A stretch of DNA of 8,129 nucleotides, taken from the NCBI GenBank assembly GCA_012729875.1, contig JAAYCC010000176.1:1-8129 (forward strand), given 5' to 3'. The notes under the pieces are model-generated. The model did no database searches. It saw nothing but the letters and a program-made list of their open reading frames with translations, and had not been told where the DNA came from. The position numbers and the translations under genes were made by a program. Source of the stretch: Clostridiales bacterium. GTDB taxonomy: Bacteria > Bacillota > Clostridia > Oscillospirales > Oscillospiraceae. Shown piece by piece: positions 1 to 6,602 of this stretch (positions within the stretch are counted from its first letter, which is position 1; every line of letters starts with the position of its first letter).

Positions 1-503
1 TACATGCCGTCCAGACTGGAGCTGCCGAACAGCTTCCACGCCAGGTCATAGTCCAACACGACTCTGTCCTTCATAACGTCTGTGTCGTAAAGATAGCTGC
101 CGGAGAGAAGCTCATAGGGGTGGAACATAAAATAATTGCCGCCTATGCCTATGGCCGTGGCCTTGGCTGTTCCGCGTTCACCTGTCACCTCAAGAGTCTC
201 CGCTGCAGAGTAGGCATCCGTCCAAAGGCTGTGCTCTGTGGGGAGCTTGACGCCCGCGTCTGTCAGTTTGGTGTCGATAAGACCGCGGAAGGTGAGTATC
301 TTGTTCTCGCTTATTGCGGCGCTCTCAGGAAAGAAACAGGAGACTTGGGAGAAGCGCTCCTCGGATTTTCCCCTCCAGAATTCGGACGCCTGCTGGCTTT
401 GCAGCTCGCGACGGTAATTGCGGATGGTAAAAAGCGATACGACGATAAGAGTGATCAGCAGAGCGTTGACCGCTGAGAGTATTATGATTTTTTTCTTTTT
501 CAT
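1..503 (-). CDS. MacB/FtsX-type ABC transporter permease, N-terminal part (cut by window edge)
   Basis: This gene runs leftward off the window; 167 codons are present with no stop. The protein starts MKKKKIIILS, followed by one hydrophobic segment (about residues 6-27) and then a soluble extracytoplasmic region. Residues about 107-160 carry the signature of the MacB periplasmic core domain: a strand ending in IGIGGNYF, then LLSGSYL, an Asp-rich turn, and VVLDYDLAWKLFGS. In this family one N-terminal helix is followed by such an extracytoplasmic domain and then three more helices, which would lie outside the window. Members work with a LolD-type ATPase and an adaptor to export peptides, antibiotics or lipids, or to transmit force across the membrane. 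The start at 503 is supported by AGGGTG at 509-514 and by a spacing of only 36 bp after the adaptor gene, so the two are probably co-transcribed. The substrate cannot be told. An FtsX/LolC-like permease is the alternative label within the same superfamily. Confidence 0.82.
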   Translation of the reverse strand, partial: MKKKKIIILSAVNALLITLIVVSLFTIRNYRRELQSQQASEFWRGKSEERFSQVSCFFPESAAISENKILTFRGLIDTKLTDAGVKLPTEHSLWTDAYSAAETLEVTGERGTAKATAIGIGGNYFMFHPYELLSGSYLYDTDVMKDRVVLDYDLAWKLFGSSSLDGM

Positions 504-539
504 ACAGTCACCCTGCCTTTACTTTTTATGGATGAGGTT

Positions 540-1976
540 TTATCCGGCGTTCTCGGCCAGACGCACCTGTGTGCCCGGCTCAATAGGCTTTGAGGATGTG
601 GTAATGACGAAGTCGTTAAAGGTCAGGCCGCCTGAAACTGCGCTGAATTTATCATCGGATGCAAGAACCTGAACGTCTATGCGTTTCGCTATGTATCGGT
701 TGCCGAGCGGGCTGCTCTTGGATGTTACGACCAGAACGAAGCTGCCGTTGTTATCGGTTCTGACGGCGCTGTTGGGCACGATGGCTTCATAGTTCTGTCC
801 GTGCTCTCCTATTGAGAGATTCAGCTGTTCACCGCTTTCGACCTCTCCTTTCAGGTCGAAGACGAGCAGCTTCTTTTTGCCCGGATTTTCAGGATCGGGT
901 TTAATGGCGGCCAGGGTCGCCGTGAGGTCTTTCCCGTGGTAGTTGTAGAGCACCTCTGCCGTCTCGCCTTTCTTGACCTTCTTGCTCTGCTCTATTGTAA
1001 CGGAGAAGCTGGTCTGGTAACCCCTGTCTGGCACCTCTACCACCATGATGGTGGAACCGGCCTCTGCAGTGTTGCCTGCTGTTGCGCTTATCTCAGCGAC
1101 AATACCGTTTATTTTGCTGGTGACGGTTGCACCGTCTCCGCCCGCTTTGAGGTCGGAGATCACCTTGTTTTGCGCGTCTATATCCTTTTTCATCGAGGCT
1201 AAATCCAAGCTCTCAAGCGCGATGTTCTTTTCCAGCGTCAAAAGTGCGTTCTGAAGAGTTTTCTGGCAGCTTGAGACTTCAGCTCCGGCTTCATTGTAGG
1301 CCGACCTCTTTGCGAGGAGGGCGTCCCGGGCGGACTTTGCGGCCTCGAGCTTTTGTTCCGCAGCGGCGACAGCTTCTTTCAGCTTGCTGTACTGTGGACT
1401 ATCTGTTGTTTCGCCGTCGTAATCGGCGAGCTCTCTCTGCGCCTTTTCGAGGGCGGATGTGCAGTTATTAACATTGGCTTCGGCATTTGCTATATCGGCG
1501 TCGGAGACGGCGTTTGAGTTGCGCTTTGCCTTGGCCGCATCGAGGGAGGCCTGTGCGTCAGAGACTGCCGCCTTGTCGCTGGAATATTTTCCGGAACTTG
1601 CGTTTATCAGAGCCTTTTGGTAGTTGAGGACGAGATCGTCAAGCGCATCCTGTTGCTTTTTGAGCTCCTCTCCGTCAACGTCGGCGAAGTTGACCAAAAC
1701 ATCCCCCACGCTGACCTTATCGCCTACCTTTACAGGTACGGACAGTATTCCGCGGGCGGTTTCGCTCTTGACCTCAAATTTCTCATTTGCCGAAACGGCG
1801 CCCGTACCCCGTATTTTTGGAGATATGGTGCCGTCAGTGACAGAGGCCGTGGCCACTTCAGGCAGAGACCTGTTCATTATGGTGTTAGAGAAAAAGGTCA
1901 GCACAAGCAAAACCGTCAGAAAGATGATTGCGACGTTTTTTACCCAGCCTCTTTTCTTCACTTTCTGTTCGTTCAT
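540..1976 (-). CDS. HlyD/MacA-like membrane-fusion (periplasmic adaptor) protein
   Basis: The 478-aa protein is an efflux adaptor anchored by one N-terminal membrane helix (about residues 14-32), with the rest outside the cell. Two half-motifs of a lipoyl-like barrel-sandwich domain, at about 76-98 (ILSVPVKVGDKVSVGDVLV) and 285-313, flank a long Ala/Lys/Glu-rich region (about 100-278) with coiled-coil character. A beta-barrel region (about 318-395) and a C-terminal membrane-proximal domain follow. This order is typical of MacA/HlyD adaptors that bridge an ABC permease to its substrate. The gene lies 46 bp after the sugar permease gene and 36 bp before the MacB-type permease gene on the same strand. 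AAAGGA at 1987-1992, 10 nt before the ATG, supports the start. Gram-positive bacteria have no outer membrane, so the adaptor most likely works with the downstream permease at the cell surface. The substrate is unknown. Confidence 0.88.
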   Translation of the reverse strand: MNEQKVKKRGWVKNVAIIFLTVLLVLTFFSNTIMNRSLPEVATASVTDGTISPKIRGTGAVSANEKFEVKSETARGILSVPVKVGDKVSVGDVLVNFADVDGEELKKQQDALDDLVLNYQKALINASSGKYSSDKAAVSDAQASLDAAKAKRNSNAVSDADIANAEANVNNCTSALEKAQRELADYDGETTDSPQYSKLKEAVAAAEQKLEAAKSARDALLAKRSAYNEAGAEVSSCQKTLQNALLTLEKNIALESLDLASMKKDIDAQNKVISDLKAGGDGATVTSKINGIVAEISATAGNTAEAGSTIMVVEVPDRGYQTSFSVTIEQSKKVKKGETAEVLYNYHGKDLTATLAAIKPDPENPGKKKLLVFDLKGEVESGEQLNLSIGEHGQNYEAIVPNSAVRTDNNGSFVLVVTSKSSPLGNRYIAKRIDVQVLASDDKFSAVSGGLTFNDFVITTSSKPIEPGTQVRLAENAG

Positions 1977-2022
1977 TACCTGTACGTCCTTTCAGAATGG
2001 TTTGGTTATTGTGTTTCGGCGG

Positions 2023-2907
2023 TCAGCCCTTGACCGAGCCGGAGTTGGTTATGCCCTCCACAAGAGCTTCCTCGCCGTGGAGGAAGAGCAGCAGCGACGG
2101 AACCATATAGATGACCGCCACAGCGAAGGCCAGTCCTATCTCGCCGGCGTTTATCTGGGACAGGAACACCGACAGCGGCTGCATTGTGCTGTCAGGAAGA
2201 AGTATAAGGGGCTGCTCGACCATGTTCCAGTAGTCTATGAAAACAAGAATGGCTATTGAATATAGAGCGCTGCGGCACTGGGGCAGGCAGATTTTTGTGA
2301 ATATATGCCATTCTCCCGCTCCGTCCAGTTTTGCGGCCTCGATCAGCGATGCCGGAATGCGGCGCATAAACTTTGTGAGAAGGAAGACGGAAAACGGCGC
2401 AAATGCGCCCGGCATGATTATAGCCCAGCGCGTATTCAGTATGCCCAGCCAGTCGGAGACCAGATAGTTGGGTACCAGCGTCACCTGATAGGGCATGAGC
2501 ATAAGAATGACGTAGAAGAAGAATATAAAGGACTTCAGCTTTCCCCTGTAACGGGTGAAGCTGTATGCCGCCAGAGCCGCAATAGCCACCTGTAATATGA
2601 CTATCGGGACAACAAGGATGGCGGAGTTCCAGAATTTTAAAAGGTAATCGGGGCTCTTGATGAGCGCCGTTATGTACTGACTGAATGTGACCTTGTCGGG
2701 TATAAACTTGAGGTTTACTTTTTCGGAGATATAGGTGCTGCCCGAACTTTCCGCTTTCTTGTAGATGACGCCGTAGTTGGAGTTTATCTCCGACTCGGAC
2801 ATAAAGGAGTTCGTGATGGTAAGTACCGTGGGAAGCAGGAATAGAACGGCGAATATCGCCGCCAGCAGCGTGAGCGCCGCTCTGCCGAAATAGCGTTTCT
2901 TTTTCAT
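2023..2907 (-). CDS. Carbohydrate ABC transporter permease, MalG-like (CUT1 family)
   Basis: The 294-aa integral membrane protein has the length and layout of MalG-type permeases. An N-terminal helix (about 10-33) is followed by an extracellular loop and then five further hydrophobic segments (about 92-117, 126-148, 162-180, 213-237 and 258-276). The cytoplasmic EAA loop that docks on the ATPase is clear at 190-209 (EAAKLDGAGEWHIFTKICLP). The protein should pair with the MalF-like product of the preceding gene to form the channel for a solute delivered by the lipoprotein encoded first in the operon. Its ATG overlaps the stop of the preceding gene as ATGA, with AAGGA 9 nt upstream inside that gene, so translation is probably coupled. 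Exact substrate is not readable from sequence; sugars or oligosaccharides are usual for the family. Confidence 0.93.
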   Translation of the reverse strand: MKKKRYFGRAALTLLAAIFAVLFLLPTVLTITNSFMSESEINSNYGVIYKKAESSGSTYISEKVNLKFIPDKVTFSQYITALIKSPDYLLKFWNSAILVVPIVILQVAIAALAAYSFTRYRGKLKSFIFFFYVILMLMPYQVTLVPNYLVSDWLGILNTRWAIIMPGAFAPFSVFLLTKFMRRIPASLIEAAKLDGAGEWHIFTKICLPQCRSALYSIAILVFIDYWNMVEQPLILLPDSTMQPLSVFLSQINAGEIGLAFAVAVIYMVPSLLLFLHGEEALVEGITNSGSVKG

Positions 2908-3791
2908 CCCTCCACATCCTTTCCGAGCTTGTCCTCGAAGACAAAGAGCAGGGCGATGATCACTACCATGACAAGAGCCATAATAATGGCTGCGGCAGAG
3001 AGCTTCTGGTAATCGAGAGACTTAAAGGTATTGTTCATGAAGTGCTGGAGCATATAGAGGCTTTCGTAGGGGTAGTCACCCGTCAGAAGAAAGACCTCGC
3101 GGAAAACCTTGAAAGAGTTGATGAGCGAGAGGATAGTGACAAAGAGCAGAGTCGGGGAGAGATAGTGTATGGTGATGTGACGGAATTTGTACCACGGGGT
3201 GGCTCCCTCGATGTCCGCCACTTCCATTAGCTCTCTGGGGATATTGTTGAGTGCCGCCATGAAGAGTATCATGTTGTAGCCCAGATTCTTCCAGAGGAAC
3301 AGCGCTCCGACGACCAGCTGGGCGTATTGGGATTTGAGCCAATCTATTTTGTCTATTCCGAAGAGAGAGAGAAAATCGTTCATGGAGCCGTTGTAGTTGA
3401 AGATGACCTGCCAGATAAGCACCACTGAGGCCACGGGGACCATCATGGGGCTTAGAAAAAAAGTACGGAACTGGCTTTTTAGAGGAATGCGCGCCTCCAG
3501 CATCTGGGCCAGCAGGAGAGACAAAACTACAGCCAGCGGTACCGCAATGAGCGAAAATTTAAGGGTATTTCCGGCAGCCGTGAGAAAGGCTGAGTTTTTG
3601 AACAGGGCTATGAAGTTCTTAAAAAATACAAATTTGTGCTGAATGGGGTTGCTGATTAGTGAGTAGTAGACGACGACAAAGAACGGTACGATGAAAAAAA
3701 CCGACACGCCTAAGATGCTCGGCGAAAGGAAAGCTATATCACGCAGCCGATCTTTGGTGCGCTCGCTAAGTTGTTCCTGTCTTTTTTTCAT
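2904..3791 (-). CDS. Sugar ABC transporter permease, MalF-like (CUT1 family)
   Basis: The 295-aa protein has about six hydrophobic segments (near 23-45, 72-97, 110-132, 157-180, 213-232 and 264-286), as in the short MalF-type permeases of Gram-positive bacteria. The EAA loop is at 190-213, reading EVADIEGATPWYKFRHIT and then IHYLSP. Two differences from the common pattern are visible: Val replaces the second residue (EVA rather than EAA), and His209 stands where Pro is usual (ITxPxLxP). The protein pairs with the MalG-like product, whose start codon overlaps this stop codon. The start at 3791 is supported by GAGGA about 7 nt upstream (GTCCTC on the plus strand, 3798-3803). A hairpin at 3808-3838 lies just upstream of that ribosome binding site and may affect relative expression. 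Confidence 0.93.
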   Translation of the reverse strand: MKKRQEQLSERTKDRLRDIAFLSPSILGVSVFFIVPFFVVVYYSLISNPIQHKFVFFKNFIALFKNSAFLTAAGNTLKFSLIAVPLAVVLSLLLAQMLEARIPLKSQFRTFFLSPMMVPVASVVLIWQVIFNYNGSMNDFLSLFGIDKIDWLKSQYAQLVVGALFLWKNLGYNMILFMAALNNIPRELMEVADIEGATPWYKFRHITIHYLSPTLLFVTILSLINSFKVFREVFLLTGDYPYESLYMLQHFMNNTFKSLDYQKLSAAAIIMALVMVVIIALLFVFEDKLGKDVEG

Positions 3792-3797
3792 CGTACC

Positions 3798-3803
3798 GTC
3801 CTC
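3798..3803 (-). promoter_or_regulatory. Ribosome binding site of the MalF-like gene
   Basis: The transcript reads GAGGAC about 6-7 nt before the ATG at 3791. It begins only 4 nt after the base of the intercistronic hairpin, so the hairpin leaves it exposed but close. Confidence 0.6.
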
Positions 3804-3807
3804 GTTC

Positions 3808-3838
3808 TCCTGAAAGCGGCTAAGAGCCGCTTTCAGGA
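3808..3838 (-). promoter_or_regulatory. Intercistronic mRNA hairpin between binding-protein and permease genes
   Basis: Two perfectly complementary 14-base arms (3808-3821 and 3825-3838) flank a 3-base loop. On the minus-strand transcript the hairpin sits between the solute-binding protein stop and the MalF-like start. It is not followed by a U-run (the next bases are GAACGAGG), so it does not look like a full intrinsic terminator for this transcript. In binding-protein transport operons such structures commonly protect the upstream mRNA from 3' exonucleases and so raise the binding protein above the permeases; that role here is inferred. On the plus strand it is followed by five Ts (TTTTTCATG), so it could stop antisense transcription. 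Confidence 0.7.
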
Positions 3839-3864
3839 TTTTTCATGTTAAGTGATGTGTGCTT

Positions 3865-6321
3865 TTATCTCTGTTCGTTTATGTAGATGCTGATACGGCT
3901 CTGGATTACAGAGGCCGTCTCATCCAGCGATTTTTCGCCGGCAAAGTATGCGGCGGTCTCCTCTGTAATGATATTTATAAGTTCATCGTCAAACGTGGCT
4001 GTGTGCTCAACGGAACTGATAAGAGCTGTTATCTGGTCGGCATCTTCCCGTGTGATCGGGCCGAATTCCACGGAAAAGTTTTCCGAACTCATCCCGCCGC
4101 CGGAAGCCGGTATCTTTTCGCCGTTTTCATCGAGAATATAGTTGCCGTCCCCGTCCTTTTGATACAGATCCATAGCATCCGTAAGTTTTTTGTCGAACGC
4201 GGACTGTGTTATGGGATAGCCCCACATCCCGTTCTGGTATTTTTCATCCAAAAGCATTTTTATGAACTGCCATGCGCCGTCCTTGTGTTTGCAGGAGGTG
4301 GTCATTGCTATGCCGCCTGTGATTCTGGCAATGTTGCCGACACCCTTTTCAGTGGGGAGCCCTTTATAGGTGATGGCTCCGCCGAATAGCGCTTTGTACC
4401 ACTGGTAGTCGGTGAAGTCTGAGGATGTGTAGAAGCTGAAGAGCTGACGGCCGTCGGAAATCAGAGTGGATTCGTCGAGATAATTCTCGCCGTTTTCAGG
4501 GTACTCAATGCTCTCGGGGAAGGTGGAGGAGAATTTTAGCAGGTTCTTGAAGCCCTCGGAGTCAAAGCTGCACTGGCCAGTCTGCCAGTCCATAAAGCTG
4601 TCGAGGTTGAGCATGCAGATGTATTGGAGAATGTTATCTCTGGTCATGTATGCACCGAAGGGGAAATCAGCCTCATGGTGCTGCTCCATTATTTTTTGCA
4701 TATCGTCCAGTGTCCAGCCCGGTTTGTCCCCTACAACGGAGCTTGCGCCGATTATGGACATGACGTTGAAGGTGGGGGAGAGCGTATAGAGCTTGCCGCC
4801 TGACTCCGTTGCCTTCAGTATGCTCTGTATAAAGTCCTCGCGGGAAATATCGGAGTCGTTGTCGATAAACGGGTAGAGATCCTCTAGCAGACCTTTGGCC
4901 GCATATTGTTTGTAGGGCAGGTTGTCAATACTGATGATGTCGGGGACATTGCCTGAAATGATTTCGGTATTTAGTTTGGTGGCCCCGGCTTTGTAATCTT
5001 CTTCAGTGTTGAACTCGGAGTAGTCTGCAATTTCAATACGGTAGTCGGGGTTTTCCTTGTTGAACTTTATGATCAGAGGCATGATTTCGTAGTTCAGGCT
5101 CATGGTGGCGAAGGTGAGCGTGGTCTTCTGTTTGACCTGATCCGCGGGTGTTTTAACAAGGGTTATGACCTCATACTTCGGCTCGTCTTCACTCCAGTCG
5201 GTGCTTACAACCAGTACGTCGCCATTTTCCTTGACGGTAGAAAACTGAATATTGTTGCCGTCTATGTCACAGTTGACCCACGTGAGGATCTTGGTCTCAG
5301 CCTCGGCATTGCAGTCATACCCGAAGAGGCTGGTGCCGTTCTGGTAGCAGAAATCGTATGCGGCTCCTCCTGAGGACAAGTTGTATGCGTCGCTGGGCAT
5401 GGCTTTTGTTTCACCCCAGTTCTTTGAGGCGATGTCAACGACCTTGAGACAGCTTTTATGTTCGCTGTCGTATAAAGCTGCCGCGATGCTGTTGTCCTTG
5501 AGCTTGAGCAACGTGTTTATGCCGTTTTGATCGTTCAGTTTGAAAAGAAGAGCGCCGCTGGGGTCGACAACATATACCGTTCCATTACCGTCTGTAAAAC
5601 AAATATTGCTATCTTTGTCAAAAACGATGCTGTTGTAATTTATGTAAAAATAGGAGTCCTCATCCTGTTTTTCAATAAAGGAGTTGAGGTCGATCTCGGC
5701 TACTTTTTTTCCTGTCTCGGACAGCTTGCAGAGATTGTACTGCTCTGTATGGTTCGCATACTGCCACGCGTTTTCGGAGCTTTCGTCAACGCCTTCCGGA
5801 AAATCATATTTAACAATGCTTTTGTATTCGAGTCCCCAGAGATTACCCTGCTGGTCCACAAGCAGGAAGCTCAGCCCGCCGCCTTCTCCTTTGTCGTTAT
5901 ACTCGGGAGCCTTGTAGTCGGGATACTCGGTATAGCCTGTACCGTCGGTCTTTACTGAGCAGATGACCATTTTTGGGGTGATATTGGGTGTGGGGGCGTC
6001 CTGGTGGGGGATGTCGGTATCAGATACAACAGGAGTATCTGGAAGGCTTGAGTTAATTCTCTCGATTTCGTTGTTATAATCGTCGGCGCTGACTTCTTTT
6101 CCGTCTGCGTCGTAGTATTTATTTTGAGTAAAATATATGGTGTCACCCGATATAGTCGGGGAGTTCATCTCAATGATCTCATCTGGAAGGCTCAGATAGC
6201 TGGGTACATAAACATATCCGTCGCCGGAGGACTTGCCTCCACCGCAGCCCGCCAACAGCAGACAGAGCATAGCCGCTGCCAGTACCGTGCACAGGACCCG
6301 TTTTAATAAGTTCTTTTCCAT
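3865..6321 (-). CDS. Large lipoprotein solute-binding protein of a CUT1 ABC importer, with an extra N-terminal region
   Basis: The 818-aa protein starts with a lipoprotein signal peptide: basic start, hydrophobic core, then lipobox LLAGC with Cys26 as the lipidated residue, followed by a Gly/Ser linker. Residues about 400-818 form a family 1 extracellular solute-binding domain. It opens with TTLTFATMSLNYEIMPLIIKF and NKENPDYRIEI, has NTEIISGNVPDIISID at 451-466, and ends with the helix pattern around 680-695 and the C-terminal helix ETASVIQSRISIYINEQ. Family members are usually about 400-550 aa, so residues about 35-395 are extra. They contain repeated strand-like units such as SGDTIYFTQNKYY, DQQGNLWGLEY, DKDSNICFTDGNGTVYVVD and ENGDVLVVSTDW, which resemble beta-propeller blades. 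The gene is first in the operon, next to two permease genes, and should capture the solute at the cell surface. Substrate and role of the extra domain are unknown. The start is set by AGGAGG 5 nt upstream. Confidence 0.92.
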   Translation of the reverse strand: MEKNLLKRVLCTVLAAAMLCLLLAGCGGGKSSGDGYVYVPSYLSLPDEIIEMNSPTISGDTIYFTQNKYYDADGKEVSADDYNNEIERINSSLPDTPVVSDTDIPHQDAPTPNITPKMVICSVKTDGTGYTEYPDYKAPEYNDKGEGGGLSFLLVDQQGNLWGLEYKSIVKYDFPEGVDESSENAWQYANHTEQYNLCKLSETGKKVAEIDLNSFIEKQDEDSYFYINYNSIVFDKDSNICFTDGNGTVYVVDPSGALLFKLNDQNGINTLLKLKDNSIAAALYDSEHKSCLKVVDIASKNWGETKAMPSDAYNLSSGGAAYDFCYQNGTSLFGYDCNAEAETKILTWVNCDIDGNNIQFSTVKENGDVLVVSTDWSEDEPKYEVITLVKTPADQVKQKTTLTFATMSLNYEIMPLIIKFNKENPDYRIEIADYSEFNTEEDYKAGATKLNTEIISGNVPDIISIDNLPYKQYAAKGLLEDLYPFIDNDSDISREDFIQSILKATESGGKLYTLSPTFNVMSIIGASSVVGDKPGWTLDDMQKIMEQHHEADFPFGAYMTRDNILQYICMLNLDSFMDWQTGQCSFDSEGFKNLLKFSSTFPESIEYPENGENYLDESTLISDGRQLFSFYTSSDFTDYQWYKALFGGAITYKGLPTEKGVGNIARITGGIAMTTSCKHKDGAWQFIKMLLDEKYQNGMWGYPITQSAFDKKLTDAMDLYQKDGDGNYILDENGEKIPASGGGMSSENFSVEFGPITREDADQITALISSVEHTATFDDELINIITEETAAYFAGEKSLDETASVIQSRISIYINEQR

Positions 6322-6326
6322 TTGTT

Positions 6327-6332
6327 CCTCCT
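6327..6332 (-). promoter_or_regulatory. Strong ribosome binding site of the solute-binding protein gene
   Basis: The minus strand reads AGGAGG 5 nt before the ATG at 6321. It is a full match to the Shine-Dalgarno consensus and fixes the start, in keeping with the high expression expected for a binding protein. Confidence 0.85.
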
Positions 6333-6367
6333 GATATATTTAGTGTATTGTTTGTTATAGTACGGTT

Positions 6368-6382
6368 GCAATATAGCATTGC
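6368..6382. promoter_or_regulatory. Palindrome over the -10 box, candidate operator
   Basis: GCAAT and ATTGC form a perfect inverted repeat with a 5-bp spacer that covers the -10 element of the transporter promoter. A protein bound here would block RNA polymerase. The sequence matches no operator consensus known to me, and short AT-rich palindromes arise by chance. Confidence 0.3.
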
Positions 6383-6398
6383 CGCATGTTATTGTCAA
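6370..6398 (-). promoter_or_regulatory. Sigma-A promoter of the transporter operon
   Basis: On the minus strand, TTGACA (6393-6398) and TATATT (6370-6375) are separated by exactly 17 bp. The -35 is a perfect match to consensus and the -10 matches at five of six positions. Transcription should start near 6362-6364, giving a leader of about 42 nt. No equally good promoter was seen inside the operon, so all five genes probably depend on it. Two short palindromes overlap its elements and may be operators: GCAAT-N5-ATTGC over the -10 and ATTGT-N2-ACAAT over the -35. Confidence 0.8.
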
Positions 6399-6402
6399 CA
6401 AT
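6391..6402. promoter_or_regulatory. Palindrome over the -35 box, candidate operator
   Basis: ATTGT and ACAAT are perfect inverted arms around a 2-bp centre, and they cover the -35 element of the transporter promoter. Together with the palindrome over the -10 this gives two possible repressor sites, about 22 bp centre to centre. The -35 consensus itself contributes part of the symmetry, which weakens the case. Confidence 0.25.
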
Positions 6403-6528
6403 TTTTGTAAATATTTTGTATATATATTATGTTATTCTGGTATGTTTAAATTATAGATATATCCCGATAGGTATTGACGAGTGTCAGGCGATTTTGTTTC
6501 CCCAAAACCGGAAGCTCACAAAAAATTC

Positions 6529-6546
6529 TATGTGAGTTTGTCACTG
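6529..6546 (+). promoter_or_regulatory. Candidate Crp/Fnr-family activator site upstream of trxA
   Basis: The site reads TATGTGA, then GTTT, then GTCACTG. The core GTGA-N5-TCAC is symmetric. A similar motif, TATGTGA-N4-GTTACGG, lies at 7849-7866 before the disulfide reductase gene, at nearly the same distance from its start codon. If the -10 is TAAAAT at 6567-6572, the site is centred near -41, the class II activator position. The nearby regulator's recognition helix fits TGTGA half-sites. The 5-bp spacer is unusual, since Crp uses 6 and Fnr 4 in comparable notation. Confidence 0.4.
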
Positions 6547-6566
6547 AAAAAGACATACTAATGCTG

Positions 6567-6572
6567 TAAAAT
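6567..6572 (+). promoter_or_regulatory. Candidate -10 element of trxA
   Basis: TAAAAT matches TATAAT at five of six positions. No good -35 is present at the proper spacing (the bases there are CTGAAA), as expected for an activator-dependent promoter. The leader would be about 25 nt. Confidence 0.35.
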
Positions 6573-6589
6573 GCAGACAGAAAAGAAAA

Positions 6590-6595
6590 GGGAGG
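6590..6595 (+). promoter_or_regulatory. Ribosome binding site of trxA
   Basis: GGGAGG lies 7 nt before the ATG at 6603 and fixes the start of the thioredoxin gene. Confidence 0.75.
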
Positions 6596-6602
6596 CATAA
6601 AA

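Noticed and set aside
120..476. 118-codon plus-strand open frame at the left end
   Set aside because: It lies antisense within the partial MacB-type permease gene, which has family motifs and a ribosome binding site; this frame shows no recognisable domain.
1617..2259. Plus-strand open frames of 138 and 211 codons
   Set aside because: They run antisense to the adaptor and MalG-like genes and overlap each other in different frames; the sequences are low-complexity Ser/Phe-rich antisense products.
2192..2944. 250-codon minus-strand open frame overlapping the MalG-like gene
   Set aside because: It is a shifted frame of a clear permease gene, rich in His/Arg/Ser with no membrane pattern. No frameshift is needed to explain the permease.
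3808..3838. Intrinsic terminator ending transcription after the binding-protein gene
   Set aside because: The minus-strand transcript has no U-run after the hairpin, and the permease genes follow without a promoter of their own, so read-through is expected.
3859..4389. 176-codon plus-strand open frame at the 3' end of the binding-protein gene
   Set aside because: It is antisense to a well-supported coding region, has no ribosome binding site and no recognisable domain.
6355..6375. Catabolite-responsive (CcpA cre) site near the transporter promoter
   Set aside because: The nearest candidate, around TGCAACCGTACTAT, matches only the left half and centre of the cre consensus.
6474..6503. TTGACG as the -35 of a trxA promoter
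   Set aside because: No -10-like hexamer is found 16-18 bp downstream (the bases there are TTTCCC).
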